Assembly: GCA_902795615.1 (NCBI GenBank)
Contig: CADBLQ010000015.1
Span: forward strand, 1-44,015
Length of the DNA: 44,015 nt
Source of the DNA: an uncultured Pseudomonadota bacterium
GTDB lineage: Bacteria > Pseudomonadota > Alphaproteobacteria > RUG11792
Direction of reading: 5' to 3'
The position numbers were made by a program, and so were the translations under genes. Positions 7,938 to 16,857 of this stretch are shown here, piece by piece (position 1 is the first letter of the stretch; every line of letters begins with the position of its first letter). Below the pieces are notes generated by a model, which was given only the letters and a program-made list of their open reading frames with translations, ran no database searches and was not told the origin of the DNA.

Positions 7938-8702
7938 ATGATGTTAAGTGAGTTAAAAAATAAAATTGAGTTGATGTGGAACGGCAAAAAAGCCGATATT
8001 TCCGTTATAAAACATGTATTAGAACTTATGAAACAAGGTGAAATACGTGTTGCTGAAAAACGTAACGAAAAATGGATAGTTAATACCTGGCTCAAACAAG
8101 CAATACTACTTGCATTTAGACATTTTCCTACAAAATCTCAATCAGGTGATGCGTTTGACAAATTTGGCTTATTATCATATGACGGAACTTATCGTAAAGT
8201 TCCAGGAGCAATAATACGTGACTACGTTCATATATCTGAAAACGCTGTTATTATGCCGAGTTGCATAAATATTGGAGCTTATATAGGCGCAAAAACAATG
8301 ATAGATATGAATGCTGTTATTGGCTCATGTGCCCAGATAGGTGCAAATTGTCATGTATCAGCGATGACTTGTATTGGTGGTGTTTTAGAGCCGGCAGTAG
8401 CGATGCCAACCATAATTGAAGATAATTGTCTCATTGGTGCTAAAAGTGCAATTTTAGAAGGAGTGGTTATTGAGGAAAATTCAGTAATTGCGGCGGGAAC
8501 AACAATTACAGCTAGTACTAAAATCATAGAGCGAGATACTGGACGCATACTAAATGGCATTGTGCCATCTGGAGCAGTTGTAGTTCCGGGAAGTTATCAA
8601 AGTCGGAATTGTAATATCAATTGTGCGGTAATAGTAAAATACATATCATCAGAAAGCCTCAGAACAAAAAATGTGAATGAGATATTACGTAGTTCAACTT
8701 AA
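7938..8702 (+). CDS. dapD: Tetrahydrodipicolinate N-succinyltransferase
   Basis: DapD succinylates tetrahydrodipicolinate in the lysine/meso-diaminopimelate pathway, so the cell probably makes its own DAP for peptidoglycan. After an alpha-helical N-terminal domain, a left-handed beta-helix of hexapeptide repeats runs from about residue 95 to 200 (GAYIGAKTMIDMNAVIGSCA, IIEDNCLIGAKSAILEG). C-terminal signatures VPSGAVVVPG and NCAVIVKYI match the E. coli enzyme. At 254 residues it is about 20 shorter than E. coli DapD. Two consecutive ATGs make the exact start uncertain by one codon. Confidence 0.95.
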   Translation: MMLSELKNKIELMWNGKKADISVIKHVLELMKQGEIRVAEKRNEKWIVNTWLKQAILLAFRHFPTKSQSGDAFDKFGLLSYDGTYRKVPGAIIRDYVHISENAVIMPSCINIGAYIGAKTMIDMNAVIGSCAQIGANCHVSAMTCIGGVLEPAVAMPTIIEDNCLIGAKSAILEGVVIEENSVIAAGTTITASTKIIERDTGRILNGIVPSGAVVVPGSYQSRNCNINCAVIVKYISSESLRTKNVNEILRSST

Positions 8703-8858
8703 TAGCTATGAGTAACATCAATAACATCTTCTTTGTCTACTATCGGTGGAATATTTACGATAAATAACTTGCCAATTGTGGTTTTTAGAAAACACTTGAT
8801 ACTAAATTTGGCATATGTTATATTTATAACTGACATTTAAAAAAATAAGGAACGAAAA

Positions 8859-9341
8859 ATGACTGTAAATCAAATGATACCAATGACGCTATGTGGGTAT
8901 AGGAAATTACAAGATGAATTACGGAATTTAAAAAATAATGAACGCCCGGCAGTTATAGAAGCAATAGCAGTAGCCAGAGAACTAGGTGATTTATCGGAAA
9001 ATGCAGAATACCATTCTGCCAAAGAAAAACAATCGGTAATTGAGGCACGAATTCGTATATTAGAAGATAGATTAAGTCGTGCTTCAGTAATTGATACCAG
9101 TAAAATAAAATCAGATTGTGTAAAATTTGGTGCAAGTGTACAAATTGTAGATGATGATACGGGTGATATATCGAAATTTAGAATTGTCGGTAGTGATGAA
9201 GCGGATATTAAAGCAGGATTAATGCCAGTTACTGCACCTGTAGCGAAGGCTTTAATTGGAAAAAAAGTTGACGATAGTGTTAGTGTAAACGTACCAAGTG
9301 GCATGAAAAGTTATACAATTCTATCCTTACAATATGAGTAA
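8859..9341 (+). CDS. greA: Transcription elongation factor GreA
   Basis: GreA enters the RNA polymerase secondary channel and stimulates cleavage of backtracked RNA. The N-terminal antiparallel coiled coil carries the acidic tip GDLSENAEY, with the Asp and Glu that coordinate the catalytic Mg. The C-terminal FKBP-like domain includes VPSGMKSYTILSL. The 160-residue length is typical. An AAGGA ribosome-binding site lies before the ATG. pnp follows on the same strand 57 bases after the stop. Confidence 0.96.
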   Translation: MTVNQMIPMTLCGYRKLQDELRNLKNNERPAVIEAIAVARELGDLSENAEYHSAKEKQSVIEARIRILEDRLSRASVIDTSKIKSDCVKFGASVQIVDDDTGDISKFRIVGSDEADIKAGLMPVTAPVAKALIGKKVDDSVSVNVPSGMKSYTILSLQYE

Positions 9342-9398
9342 ATGATGAGCAAACGTTCCCAATGTATTGGAACGGTAAAGCACCTAAAAGGTTCTGAA

Positions 9399-11438
9399 AT
9401 GATTAAAACGAATATTATATGGGGTGATAAGCCCCTCATATTAGAAACTGGGCATATTGCAAAACAGGCAGACGGGGCTGTATTGGTAAAATTCGGTAAT
9501 ACGACTGTATTGTGTACATGTGTATATGCGAAGGAAGCAAGTGGAGAGACAGGTTTTTTCCCATTAACTGTAAACTATCAGGAAAGATTTTATGCTTCTG
9601 GAAGACTTCCTGGTGGCTTTGTAAAGCGGGAAGGAAAACCATCTGAACGAGAAACCCTGATTTCTAGACTAATAGATCGACCTATTCGCCCTCTGTTTCC
9701 TGATGGTTTTTGCAATGAGGTTCAAGTTATATGTACACTTCTTAGCTATGACAAAACTTGTCCTCCAGAAATTGCATCGATGATTGGTGCATCAGCTTGT
9801 ATATCAATATCAGGGATTCCGTTTGATACACCTATTGCAGGCTGTAAAGTTGGTTACACTGAAGATGGTAAATTTATTCTAAATCCAACAGAAAAAAGCC
9901 TAATGGATTTAACTATCGCAGGTAGTAAAGATGGCATTCTGATGGTTGAAAGTGAAATCAGTGAGTTGTCTGAAAATGTCGTATTAGATGCTGTTATGTT
10001 TGGTCATAAAGCAATCCAACACGTAATAGATATGATTATTGACCTTACAGAAAAAGTTGGGAAACCTAAGTTACAAGTTACACCATTTGTTGAGAAATAT
10101 GCTGAAACTTATGAAAAAGTTAAGCAACTAGCACATGAAAGAATATTATCAGCCCTTTTAATTGAACCAAAGCTGGAACGTCAACGTGCCATTAGTGAGC
10201 TACGTAAATCTGTGATTTCCGCACTTGGTGATGATAATCAAGCAATAACTGAGATTTTATTTGAAAAACTCCTATCGGAAATTATGCGTTCTCAGGTATT
10301 AGCAACTCATCGGCGAATTGATGGTCGTACACTTGACCAAATTAGACCAATTACATGTGAAATAGATGTATTACCAAATGTGCATGGCAGTGCTTTGTTT
10401 ACACGGGGTGAGACACAAGCTCTAGTCGTTACTACACTTGGGGCGTCCTCTGATGTACAAATAGTTGATGACGTTATTGGAGAAAGCAAAGAAGCGTTTT
10501 TATTACACTATAACTTTCCGCCTTTTGCGGTTGGAGAAATCGGTCGACTTTCTGCTCCGGGACGAAGGGAGATTGGACATGGCAAGCTAGCTTGGCGTGC
10601 TTTATCAGCCGTAATGCCGTCGTCTCTAACCTTTCCATATACAGTTCGAGTAGTTTCAGAAATAACTGAATCCAATGGTTCTTCATCAATGGCGACAGTA
10701 TGTGGAAGTTCGTTATCTCTAATGGTAACGGGTGTTCCGATAAAATCACCTGTAGCGGGAATTGCTATGGGTTTAATTAAAAACGGAAATAAATATGTTG
10801 TTCTGTCGGACATTATGGGTGATGAAGACCATTTAGGTGATATGGATTTCAAAGTTGCAGGAACATCTAAGGGAATAACAGCATTGCAAATGGACATTAA
10901 AATCAAAAGTATTACTAGGGAGATTTTGGATGTAGCATTAACTCAAGCACGAGATGGTAGATTGCATATTCTTAATTTAATGGTTTCAACAATTGCTGAA
11001 CCTCGTCGTGAACTAAATGAACATGCCCCCAGAGTTTCAGTAATTACTATTGACAAAGATAAGATACGAGATTTAATCGGAGCTGGTGGAAAAACAATTA
11101 AGGAACTTTGCGAACGTTTTGAAGCGAAAATTGATATCTCTGATGATGGTCGAGTTACCGTCTGTACTCCAAATGCTGAAACAAATGCTCAAGTTCTTAC
11201 TGAAATTAATTTGATTTGCGGAGAACCCGTTCGGGGCCAGAAATTTGATGGCATAGTTACAAAAATAACAGATTTTGGTGCAATTGTTTCTATTGGACAC
11301 CGAGATGGATTACTACATATAAGCAGGTTGCATTTACACCCGAATCAAAATATACCTGATGTGTTGTCCATTGGACAAAAAATAACAGTTGAAGTTTATG
11401 GCACTGATTCGAAAGGTCGATTAAAATTTAAAATGTAA
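9399..11438 (+). CDS. pnp: Polyribonucleotide nucleotidyltransferase (PNPase)
   Basis: PNPase degrades RNA 3' to 5' by phosphorolysis and is a core of the degradosome. Two RNase PH domains (about 10-220 and 310-540) flank a helical domain. They are followed by a KH domain with its GxxG loop as GAGG (DLIGAGGKTIKEL) and an S1 domain (GIVTKITDFGAIVSIG). I start at 9399, where AAAAGG lies 7 bases upstream and the sequence from MIKTNIIWG aligns with other PNPases. The open frame continues back to 9342, directly after greA. The 679-residue product lacks the longer C-terminal tail of some homologues. Confidence 0.96.
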   Translation: MIKTNIIWGDKPLILETGHIAKQADGAVLVKFGNTTVLCTCVYAKEASGETGFFPLTVNYQERFYASGRLPGGFVKREGKPSERETLISRLIDRPIRPLFPDGFCNEVQVICTLLSYDKTCPPEIASMIGASACISISGIPFDTPIAGCKVGYTEDGKFILNPTEKSLMDLTIAGSKDGILMVESEISELSENVVLDAVMFGHKAIQHVIDMIIDLTEKVGKPKLQVTPFVEKYAETYEKVKQLAHERILSALLIEPKLERQRAISELRKSVISALGDDNQAITEILFEKLLSEIMRSQVLATHRRIDGRTLDQIRPITCEIDVLPNVHGSALFTRGETQALVVTTLGASSDVQIVDDVIGESKEAFLLHYNFPPFAVGEIGRLSAPGRREIGHGKLAWRALSAVMPSSLTFPYTVRVVSEITESNGSSSMATVCGSSLSLMVTGVPIKSPVAGIAMGLIKNGNKYVVLSDIMGDEDHLGDMDFKVAGTSKGITALQMDIKIKSITREILDVALTQARDGRLHILNLMVSTIAEPRRELNEHAPRVSVITIDKDKIRDLIGAGGKTIKELCERFEAKIDISDDGRVTVCTPNAETNAQVLTEINLICGEPVRGQKFDGIVTKITDFGAIVSIGHRDGLLHISRLHLHPNQNIPDVLSIGQKITVEVYGTDSKGRLKFKM

Positions 11439-11528
11439 TAGAGGTTGGAGTAATACCAGCCACTATGAAAAAACAACCGTCTGCTCTTAACTATCAGATT
11501 TAAGAAAAAGTAATTCTGAAATTAATTG

Positions 11529-11613
11529 TGGTGCGGTTGATAAGACTTGAACTTACACGGATTGCTCCACAGCCACCTCAAAGCTGCGTGTCTACCAGTT
11601 CCACCACAACCGC
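11529..11613 (-). tRNA. tRNA-Leu(GAG)
   Basis: Acceptor strands GCGGTTG and CAACCGC pair, CCA is encoded and there is a long variable arm. The anticodon loop TTGAGGT gives GAG, within stem CAGCT/GGCTG with a terminal T-G pair. Its 5' end is only 5 bases after the rplT stop on the same strand, so it is almost certainly cut out of the rpmI-rplT transcript. Confidence 0.93.
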
Positions 11614-11618
11614 AATTT

Positions 11619-11978
11619 TTATAATTCTAAAGCCTTTTTAGATTTAACAATAAATTTCTCAAACACAGATGGTTGTTCCAACGCAAGCTTAGCAAGCATT
11701 TTTCTATCAACAGATATATCAGACTTTTTTAAGCCATCGATAAAAGTTGAATATTTCATACCAGCCGAACGAACTACTGCATTTATACGTTGTATCCATA
11801 AAGCACGAAACTTACGTTTTTTAACTCGTCTATCTCGATATGCATATTGCCATGATTTTTCTAAACGTTCTAAAGCAGGTCGAAAACATTTTGAGGAACG
11901 ACCCATGAAACCACGAGCCAGCTTTAAGACTTTTTTATGGCGGGCGTGAGCTGTTACGCCTCTTTTTACTCTTGACAT
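11619..11978 (-). CDS. rplT: 50S ribosomal protein L20 (bL20)
   Basis: bL20 binds 23S rRNA early in large-subunit assembly. The 119-residue product has the Lys/Arg-rich N-terminal tail ([20 protein letters not shown]) and the conserved [13 protein letters not shown] and [20 protein letters not shown] segments. It lies 9 bases downstream of rpmI and just upstream of tRNA-Leu(GAG). The usual neighbours infC and pheST are missing. Confidence 0.97.
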   Translation of the reverse strand: MSRVKRGVTAHARHKKVLKLARGFMGRSSKCFRPALERLEKSWQYAYRDRRVKKRKFRALWIQRINAVVRSAGMKYSTFIDGLKKSDISVDRKMLAKLALEQPSVFEKFIVKSKKALEL

Positions 11979-11987
11979 ATTCCCTCT

Positions 11988-12182
11988 TTAGTGAAAATAA
12001 TGAGCCAAAACAACTTTCGCATTACTTTTATGCATTAATCCGCAACCGCGAGATTGTCTCAGCATTCTGTTATTGCGTTTACGCATATTGTGACGCTTAT
12101 ACGCTTGTCCCATTTTTATTAAGCCCGTACCGGTAAACGAAAAACGTTTTTTAGCACTGCTTTTTGTTTTTAATTTTGCCAT
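11988..12182 (-). CDS. rpmI: 50S ribosomal protein L35 (bL35)
   Basis: A 64-residue basic protein starting MAKLKTKSSAKKRFSFTGTG and ending in the typical RMLRQSRGCGL region, all standard for bL35. The start at 12182 is set by a GAGGT ribosome-binding site and by the family N-terminus. A longer frame to 12239 would run into the tRNA-Leu(UAA) gene and is rejected. It lies 22 bases downstream of that tRNA and 9 bases upstream of rplT. Confidence 0.96.
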   Translation of the reverse strand: MAKLKTKSSAKKRFSFTGTGLIKMGQAYKRHNMRKRNNRMLRQSRGCGLMHKSNAKVVLAHYFH

Positions 12183-12204
12183 TTCAATACCTCTTAACTT
12201 GATA

Positions 12205-12290
12205 TGGTACCTGCGGTCGGACTTGAACCGACATTCCATTGCTGGAGACAGATTTTAAGTCTGTTGCGTCTACCATTCCGCCACACAGGC
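12205..12290 (-). tRNA. tRNA-Leu(UAA)
   Basis: A class II tRNA with anticodon stem-loop AGACTTAAAATCT giving UAA, a long variable arm and encoded CCA. Acceptor strands GCCTGTG and CGCAGGT pair with a G1-U72 and an internal T-G wobble, so the acceptor is slightly weak. It is the first gene of the tRNA-rpmI-rplT-tRNA unit. Confidence 0.92.
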
Positions 12291-12306
12291 ATCCGTATCA
12301 AGAGAA

Positions 12307-12315
12307 ATTATAACA
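12307..12315 (-). promoter_or_regulatory. Extended -10 promoter of the tRNA-Leu/rpmI/rplT unit
   Basis: On the minus strand these bases read TGTTATAAT, a consensus extended -10 element. Transcription would start near 12299, about 9 bases before the tRNA 5' end. A TTGACA further upstream is 27 bases away, too far to act as its -35 box. Confidence 0.6.
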
Positions 12316-12469
12316 AATTTCATTACCAAAAGCATGTGATGTCAAAATTTTCTGTAATCGATGTATTTTTCTCTTTTAGTTTTTAAAAATTGTTAGCTCC
12401 AGGTTTGGTAATATTAGAACTTTATATAGAATTATTTAGAATTTTTTACAGTTCAAGCCTTGATGTTAC

Positions 12470-12499
12470 TTGAACTATTTGTAGTGTATACTGTACATA
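12470..12499 (+). promoter_or_regulatory. Promoter of the tandem-USP gene
   Basis: TTGAAC (12470-12475) and TACATA (12494-12499) are separated by 18 bases. Transcription would start near 12506. A ribosome-binding site AGGAAG (12511-12516) lies 6 bases before the ATG at 12523. Confidence 0.45.
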
Positions 12500-12522
12500 G
12501 TAGTTTTGGTAGGAAGTTATTT

Positions 12523-15500
12523 ATGAAAAATAAAGTTTTAAAACAATTATTAGTTGTATCATTATTTCCAATAATAGCAACAGGTGAAATTAATTTACTA
12601 ACTTCGGATGCCTATTCCCTTTACACTATAAAATTACGGGAAGAGCAGGAAAGTAAGTATAAAGAAATTTTGAAAAAAGTTGATAATTTGGTAAACGACA
12701 ACATTGATATCAAATCTAAGGATAGCAGTTTAAAGGATAAATATTGGGCAAAAAGAGCAATTGAAAAGAAAAACGACTTTAGTCTTTCTGAAAATAAAAA
12801 AGATGATAAGAAACCTGATTTTTCGGAATCTATAAAAAACCTTAAGAAGTTGGTTGCCTATAGTTATGTATATGATGATGCTCAACAAGAGCAATTTGTA
12901 AAGAACTTTTTTGAACAAATTGGATCAGTAATGAGATTAATTCTTCAAAAACGAAATGTCAAACAAAATGAAGATTTGCTATTGGGTTTAATCAATGGAT
13001 GGATGGTCTTTGAAAGTTTGTACACCAATTGGTGTAAAACTGAATCAGGAGACGTTTCTGGGGTCAAGATTAATTTTGATAGCGATGAAAATAGGGCATA
13101 TCTAAAATTAAATACGTTTTTCGAAAGTATTTTTATAAAAGGTGTGCCCTATGACAGTTCTGATGGTTTAGGGGTGGCCCAAGTAGATGGTCGCTTTACC
13201 TCATTGTTCAATATGTTGAAAGAAATTAAATATAATGAATGTAATGGTGAGCAAAAATTGAATAGTATAATACAAAGAAGAAGTAAAAGTCTGTCATTAC
13301 AGGAATATTTTAAGCATGATTGGGATTGTTATTTAACACAATTCTGGGTAATTTGTGACGGTCTCACAAAAGAAAACAAGAAGATTGCGAGTGTTGCCAG
13401 CAAGATTGTTAATGATGAATTTGCGAAAAACTACAAACATTCAAGTATAGTAAACAAAAGCACAAATAATAATAAAAACAACATTATTCAAGACGAAATA
13501 AAAACGAAAAATAATATAATTCCAGGGAAAGTTAAATATGCAAACAATAAAATAAACAATAATAATTTCTCAAATAATAATCATAACTACAGTAACAATA
13601 GTCAGGCTAATTTTAATATTAATAATATAAATAATATTAATAATATAAACAACATAAACAATATGAACAATATTAACAATAGTGTAAAAAACAATATACA
13701 GCTAAATCAAAATGTAATACGGTCTTGGTCAATAGATGGTGTGTGGCGGACAGCCGGTCTTAACAACCAAGGAGCGACATGCTATATGAACTCTCTGCTA
13801 CAAACCCTTGCTCATATAAACGAATTAGTAAAATACTATCTTGACCCAAACCATCAACAAAAAATAACTGAGAAACTTCGTAAATATAAGGATAGCAGTG
13901 AATATAAACAACTGAAAAATTTAAATGGCTCCAGTATGACAGAAGAGTTTCAAAAGCTACTGAAAAATCTGTGGGGAGACTATATTAAAGCTCATAATAG
14001 TGGTTTTGACTTAAATTCGGTAGTACCCAGCTCCTATACGCCAACAGAGTTTATGGATTTTGTTAGCAACCGAAACCCGTTATTTCAAAAAACTGAGCCA
14101 GGCGATTCAAAAGATGCTCTGATATATCTTCTTGAACACTTGCACAATGAACTAAAAAAACCTGTCCCGAAAGAAAAAGAAATAGGTGCCTCTAATGAGA
14201 GTAATCCGAAAATTAATCAGTACAATCAAAAAAACACCTTTAACTATTTCTTCAATGACTTCAAAGAAAACACATCTATAATAAGCGATCTCTTTTTTGG
14301 TATTCAAGAGACAACAAACGTCTGTTCGAACTGTAAATATAAATTTTCTCGTCAGGGAAAAACATACCCTATTTGTTATAACTACCAAATATTTAATTGC
14401 TTGATATTTCCATTAGAAGAAGTAAGGAAATTTAAATACGGAGTAATGGGTCCCAATAGCGTAACCCTCAATGACTGTTTTGAATATAATCAAAAAACTG
14501 ACTTATTTACAGGAGATAACAAAAATTACTGTAATATCTGTAGGCAATTAGCTGATAGTAATTACACTTCGAAAATTTATAGTGCACCAAAATTTTTAAT
14601 ACTAATTTTAAATCGCGGAAAAAACAACATGTATAAAAATAAATTAATTTTCTCTGAAGACTTGGATATAACAACCTATGTCACATTGAAGACACCCGGT
14701 GGCATAACGTATAAATTGTATGGCGTACTCACGCATATTGGAGAAAGTGGTCCAAATGCACACTTTGTGACTAGTTTAAAGAATGACGACGGACAATGGT
14801 TGCGGTACAACGATGCAATGGTTAGCGTCATTAATGATGTTCAAAAGGATGTCATTAACTTTGGCACTCCTTACATTCTAGTATACGAACAAAAAGCAGA
14901 TAATACGATAAATAACGCACCTGCACCTATACCTCAGCAAAACAACAATATAAATCTCAACAATAATGTAAATTATCAAAACAATCAAAACAACAATTTT
15001 AACTTAATGAACAATACTAACCAAATGAATAATAATATTCGAATAAATCAACAAAATATGCAGAACATAAATCCAATGAATTATAATAACAATCCAATAC
15101 TTCAAGGACAATGGAATAATAATTTAAATCAGAATAATAATATGTTCTTTAATCCTCAGAATTTTCAATTTCAGAATAATATGAATGGAGTGAATATGCC
15201 ATTTCCAAATATGATGAATTATAATCCATTCTTTCCGAATAATATGAATTTAAATAACAATATGAACTTCAATAATAACATGTTTTGGAATAATATGGCG
15301 ATGAATGATGTGAACCAATTAGTAGTACCTACTATAAATTTTGATTTCAGTAAACCTTTAAAAGAGCAACTATGTGTTGGAGAAATAAAACTTCAGAAAG
15401 TTACTACAAGCGACCTATACCCTTTGGGTAATGATTTCACGAAACAAAAAAATAATATAAGTGATCATATCCAAAAAAAAGGGGGTAAGACGTTAGGGAT

Positions 15501-16530
15501 GCAGAATATTGGTGCAACCTGCTATATGAATGCTTCAGTACAGTGTGTAGCACACATCAAGCCGTTGGTAGAATACCTGTATGCTCGTCTGAAAACCACT
15601 GGTTTTGTGCCTGGCACGTTATCAAAAAGTTTAGCAGAGGTTGCTGAAAACTTATGGAATTTGAATAATCCCAATGAAACATATTTCTCACCTTATAACT
15701 TAAAAAAAACGATATCTTTACTTAGTCCACAATTCGCAGGAATTCACGCTGACGATGCAAAGGATTTTATTTCCTGGATGTATGAAACCCTGCACAAGGA
15801 AATGAATGCAGGGTCTGGGGAAAATGTACTTATAGCTGATGTTGACCAAAGGAATTTTTGGCTGCAATTTAACACGTTCTATTCTGGAAATGAAGCAAAT
15901 AACCAAAGTATTATAAGTAGGCTGTTTAATTGCTATTGTATTACTGTAACACAGTGTCTTAAGTGTAATACAAAACTTTATAATCCATCAACGGAAATGG
16001 TACAGTACCTTCCTCTGCAAGACGCACTGGAATATAAGCAGAAAAAGGGAAATACTACTAACCCGAGTGACAATACAGTTAGCCTATACGACGCATTAAA
16101 ATCGGGTCTCGACTACAAAATACTGGGGGGAAATAGTATGCTATATTGTCAGTATTGTAAAGGTAAGTGGCCATGCGTACAGTATAAGCTTTTTACAACG
16201 TGTCCTGAAGTATTAACTATAGTATTAAATCGCGGAAAAGACAATATGTATAACGTAAATATGCAGTTTCCTGAAGAAATAGATATAGACGAATTTGTTT
16301 TAGATATAAATAATGGCACAAAATACGAGCTTATTGGGATGGTATCCTTTTTTGGGGAAAGTGGACCGGGTGGTCACTTTATAGCTTACTGTAGGACAGA
16401 CGGACGTAGTTCATGGTATAAATACAATGATTCAATTGTAGAGGAGTCAACGTTTGACGCGGTACAAACAACAGGAACTCCGTACATTTTGTTTTATAAA
16501 AAGATAAAAAAGATAAGAAGCAACAATTAG
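12523..16530 (+). CDS. Secreted protein with two USP-type deubiquitinase domains
   Basis: A 1335-residue protein. A Sec-type signal peptide (1 to about 32) is followed by a helical N-terminal domain (about 35-290) shared with two other proteins in the window (Y74-W-A; YFKHDWDCYLTQ at 262-273). Next come an Asn-rich linker, USP domain 1 (about 405-795), an Asn/Met/Phe-rich linker (about 804-933) and USP domain 2 (about 985-1330). USP (peptidase C19) enzymes cleave ubiquitin from proteins. Both domains keep the Cys box (LNNQGATCYMN, C420; MQNIGATCYMN, C1000), the His box (H747; H1285) and the following Asp (D764; D1303). Each also has two CxxC pairs of a zinc finger. The domains are eukaryote-like, so I infer a host-directed effector. 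The start at 12523 is chosen for its AGGAAG site and signal peptide; an upstream ATG at 12460 has neither. Confidence 0.9.
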   Translation: MKNKVLKQLLVVSLFPIIATGEINLLTSDAYSLYTIKLREEQESKYKEILKKVDNLVNDNIDIKSKDSSLKDKYWAKRAIEKKNDFSLSENKKDDKKPDFSESIKNLKKLVAYSYVYDDAQQEQFVKNFFEQIGSVMRLILQKRNVKQNEDLLLGLINGWMVFESLYTNWCKTESGDVSGVKINFDSDENRAYLKLNTFFESIFIKGVPYDSSDGLGVAQVDGRFTSLFNMLKEIKYNECNGEQKLNSIIQRRSKSLSLQEYFKHDWDCYLTQFWVICDGLTKENKKIASVASKIVNDEFAKNYKHSSIVNKSTNNNKNNIIQDEIKTKNNIIPGKVKYANNKINNNNFSNNNHNYSNNSQANFNINNINNINNINNINNMNNINNSVKNNIQLNQNVIRSWSIDGVWRTAGLNNQGATCYMNSLLQTLAHINELVKYYLDPNHQQKITEKLRKYKDSSEYKQLKNLNGSSMTEEFQKLLKNLWGDYIKAHNSGFDLNSVVPSSYTPTEFMDFVSNRNPLFQKTEPGDSKDALIYLLEHLHNELKKPVPKEKEIGASNESNPKINQYNQKNTFNYFFNDFKENTSIISDLFFGIQETTNVCSNCKYKFSRQGKTYPICYNYQIFNCLIFPLEEVRKFKYGVMGPNSVTLNDCFEYNQKTDLFTGDNKNYCNICRQLADSNYTSKIYSAPKFLILILNRGKNNMYKNKLIFSEDLDITTYVTLKTPGGITYKLYGVLTHIGESGPNAHFVTSLKNDDGQWLRYNDAMVSVINDVQKDVINFGTPYILVYEQKADNTINNAPAPIPQQNNNINLNNNVNYQNNQNNNFNLMNNTNQMNNNIRINQQNMQNINPMNYNNNPILQGQWNNNLNQNNNMFFNPQNFQFQNNMNGVNMPFPNMMNYNPFFPNNMNLNNNMNFNNNMFWNNMAMNDVNQLVVPTINFDFSKPLKEQLCVGEIKLQKVTTSDLYPLGNDFTKQKNNISDHIQKKGGKTLGMQNIGATCYMNASVQCVAHIKPLVEYLYARLKTTGFVPGTLSKSLAEVAENLWNLNNPNETYFSPYNLKKTISLLSPQFAGIHADDAKDFISWMYETLHKEMNAGSGENVLIADVDQRNFWLQFNTFYSGNEANNQSIISRLFNCYCITVTQCLKCNTKLYNPSTEMVQYLPLQDALEYKQKKGNTTNPSDNTVSLYDALKSGLDYKILGGNSMLYCQYCKGKWPCVQYKLFTTCPEVLTIVLNRGKDNMYNVNMQFPEEIDIDEFVLDINNGTKYELIGMVSFFGESGPGGHFIAYCRTDGRSSWYKYNDSIVEESTFDAVQTTGTPYILFYKKIKKIRSNN
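13618..13680 (+). repeat. Seven 9-nt tandem repeats encoding (I/M)NN
   Basis: Seven consecutive 9-base units of the form AT(T/A/G)AA(T/C)AA(T/C) encode Ile/Met-Asn-Asn. They form the core of the Asn-rich linker before the first USP domain and could vary in copy number by slippage. Confidence 0.85.
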
Positions 16531-16857
16531 TAAGATTGTTTGTTTATTGAAATTGTAACTTCGGCACAGAGCCTAACTCTGTTGCCGGAGTTATGTTTTA
16601 TGGTACAGCCGTTCACGACGTTTGTACGTGCCTATCGAAATACATTTTTAATAGTATTTCATGTGGCAAAACATGTTATTGAAAAACTGCTCGATATGGT
16701 GGGTACTAATAAGCTTGGCATAAGTAATAGGATCACAGCACACAAGAATAACATTTCCTCGTTCAAGTGTATTAATAACAAAGAATACTGGACTGTTTTT
16801 TTCTCTTAAGAGTTACCGGGCTTATAATGAAGGTGAAGCTAATAATTCTAACAAATC
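16531..16857. other. Intergenic region with hairpin; no convincing gene
   Basis: A 10-bp hairpin with one bulged T (16562-16587, CGGCACAGAG against CTCTGTTGCCG) may end the USP transcript, though no strong T-run follows. A TATAAT box at 16823-16828 could serve the transporter gene, but its -35 region is poor. An 89-codon frame at 16540-16809 runs through the hairpin and looks non-coding. Confidence 0.5.

Noticed and set aside
8870-9304. Long open frame opposite greA, and similar frames opposite pnp, rpsA, the acyl-CoA synthetase gene and the 29647 gene
   Set aside because: These are antisense shadows of well-supported genes, without their own start signals or recognisable products.
12183-12239. 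N-terminal extension of rpmI
   Set aside because: It would be read from the tRNA-Leu(UAA) gene and does not belong to L35.
12460-12522. Upstream in-frame ATG extending the USP protein by 21 residues
   Set aside because: It overlaps the promoter, lacks a ribosome-binding site and would put extra residues before the signal peptide.
16540-16809. 89-codon open frame after the USP gene
   Set aside because: It runs through a terminator-like hairpin, has no ribosome-binding site and its translation looks unlike any exported or soluble protein here.
16640-16810. Minus-strand frame opposite the above with a protein-like stretch (VCCDPITYAKLIS)
   Set aside because: A stop codon lies just upstream with no start, so at best it is a decayed fragment; I could not match it to any family.
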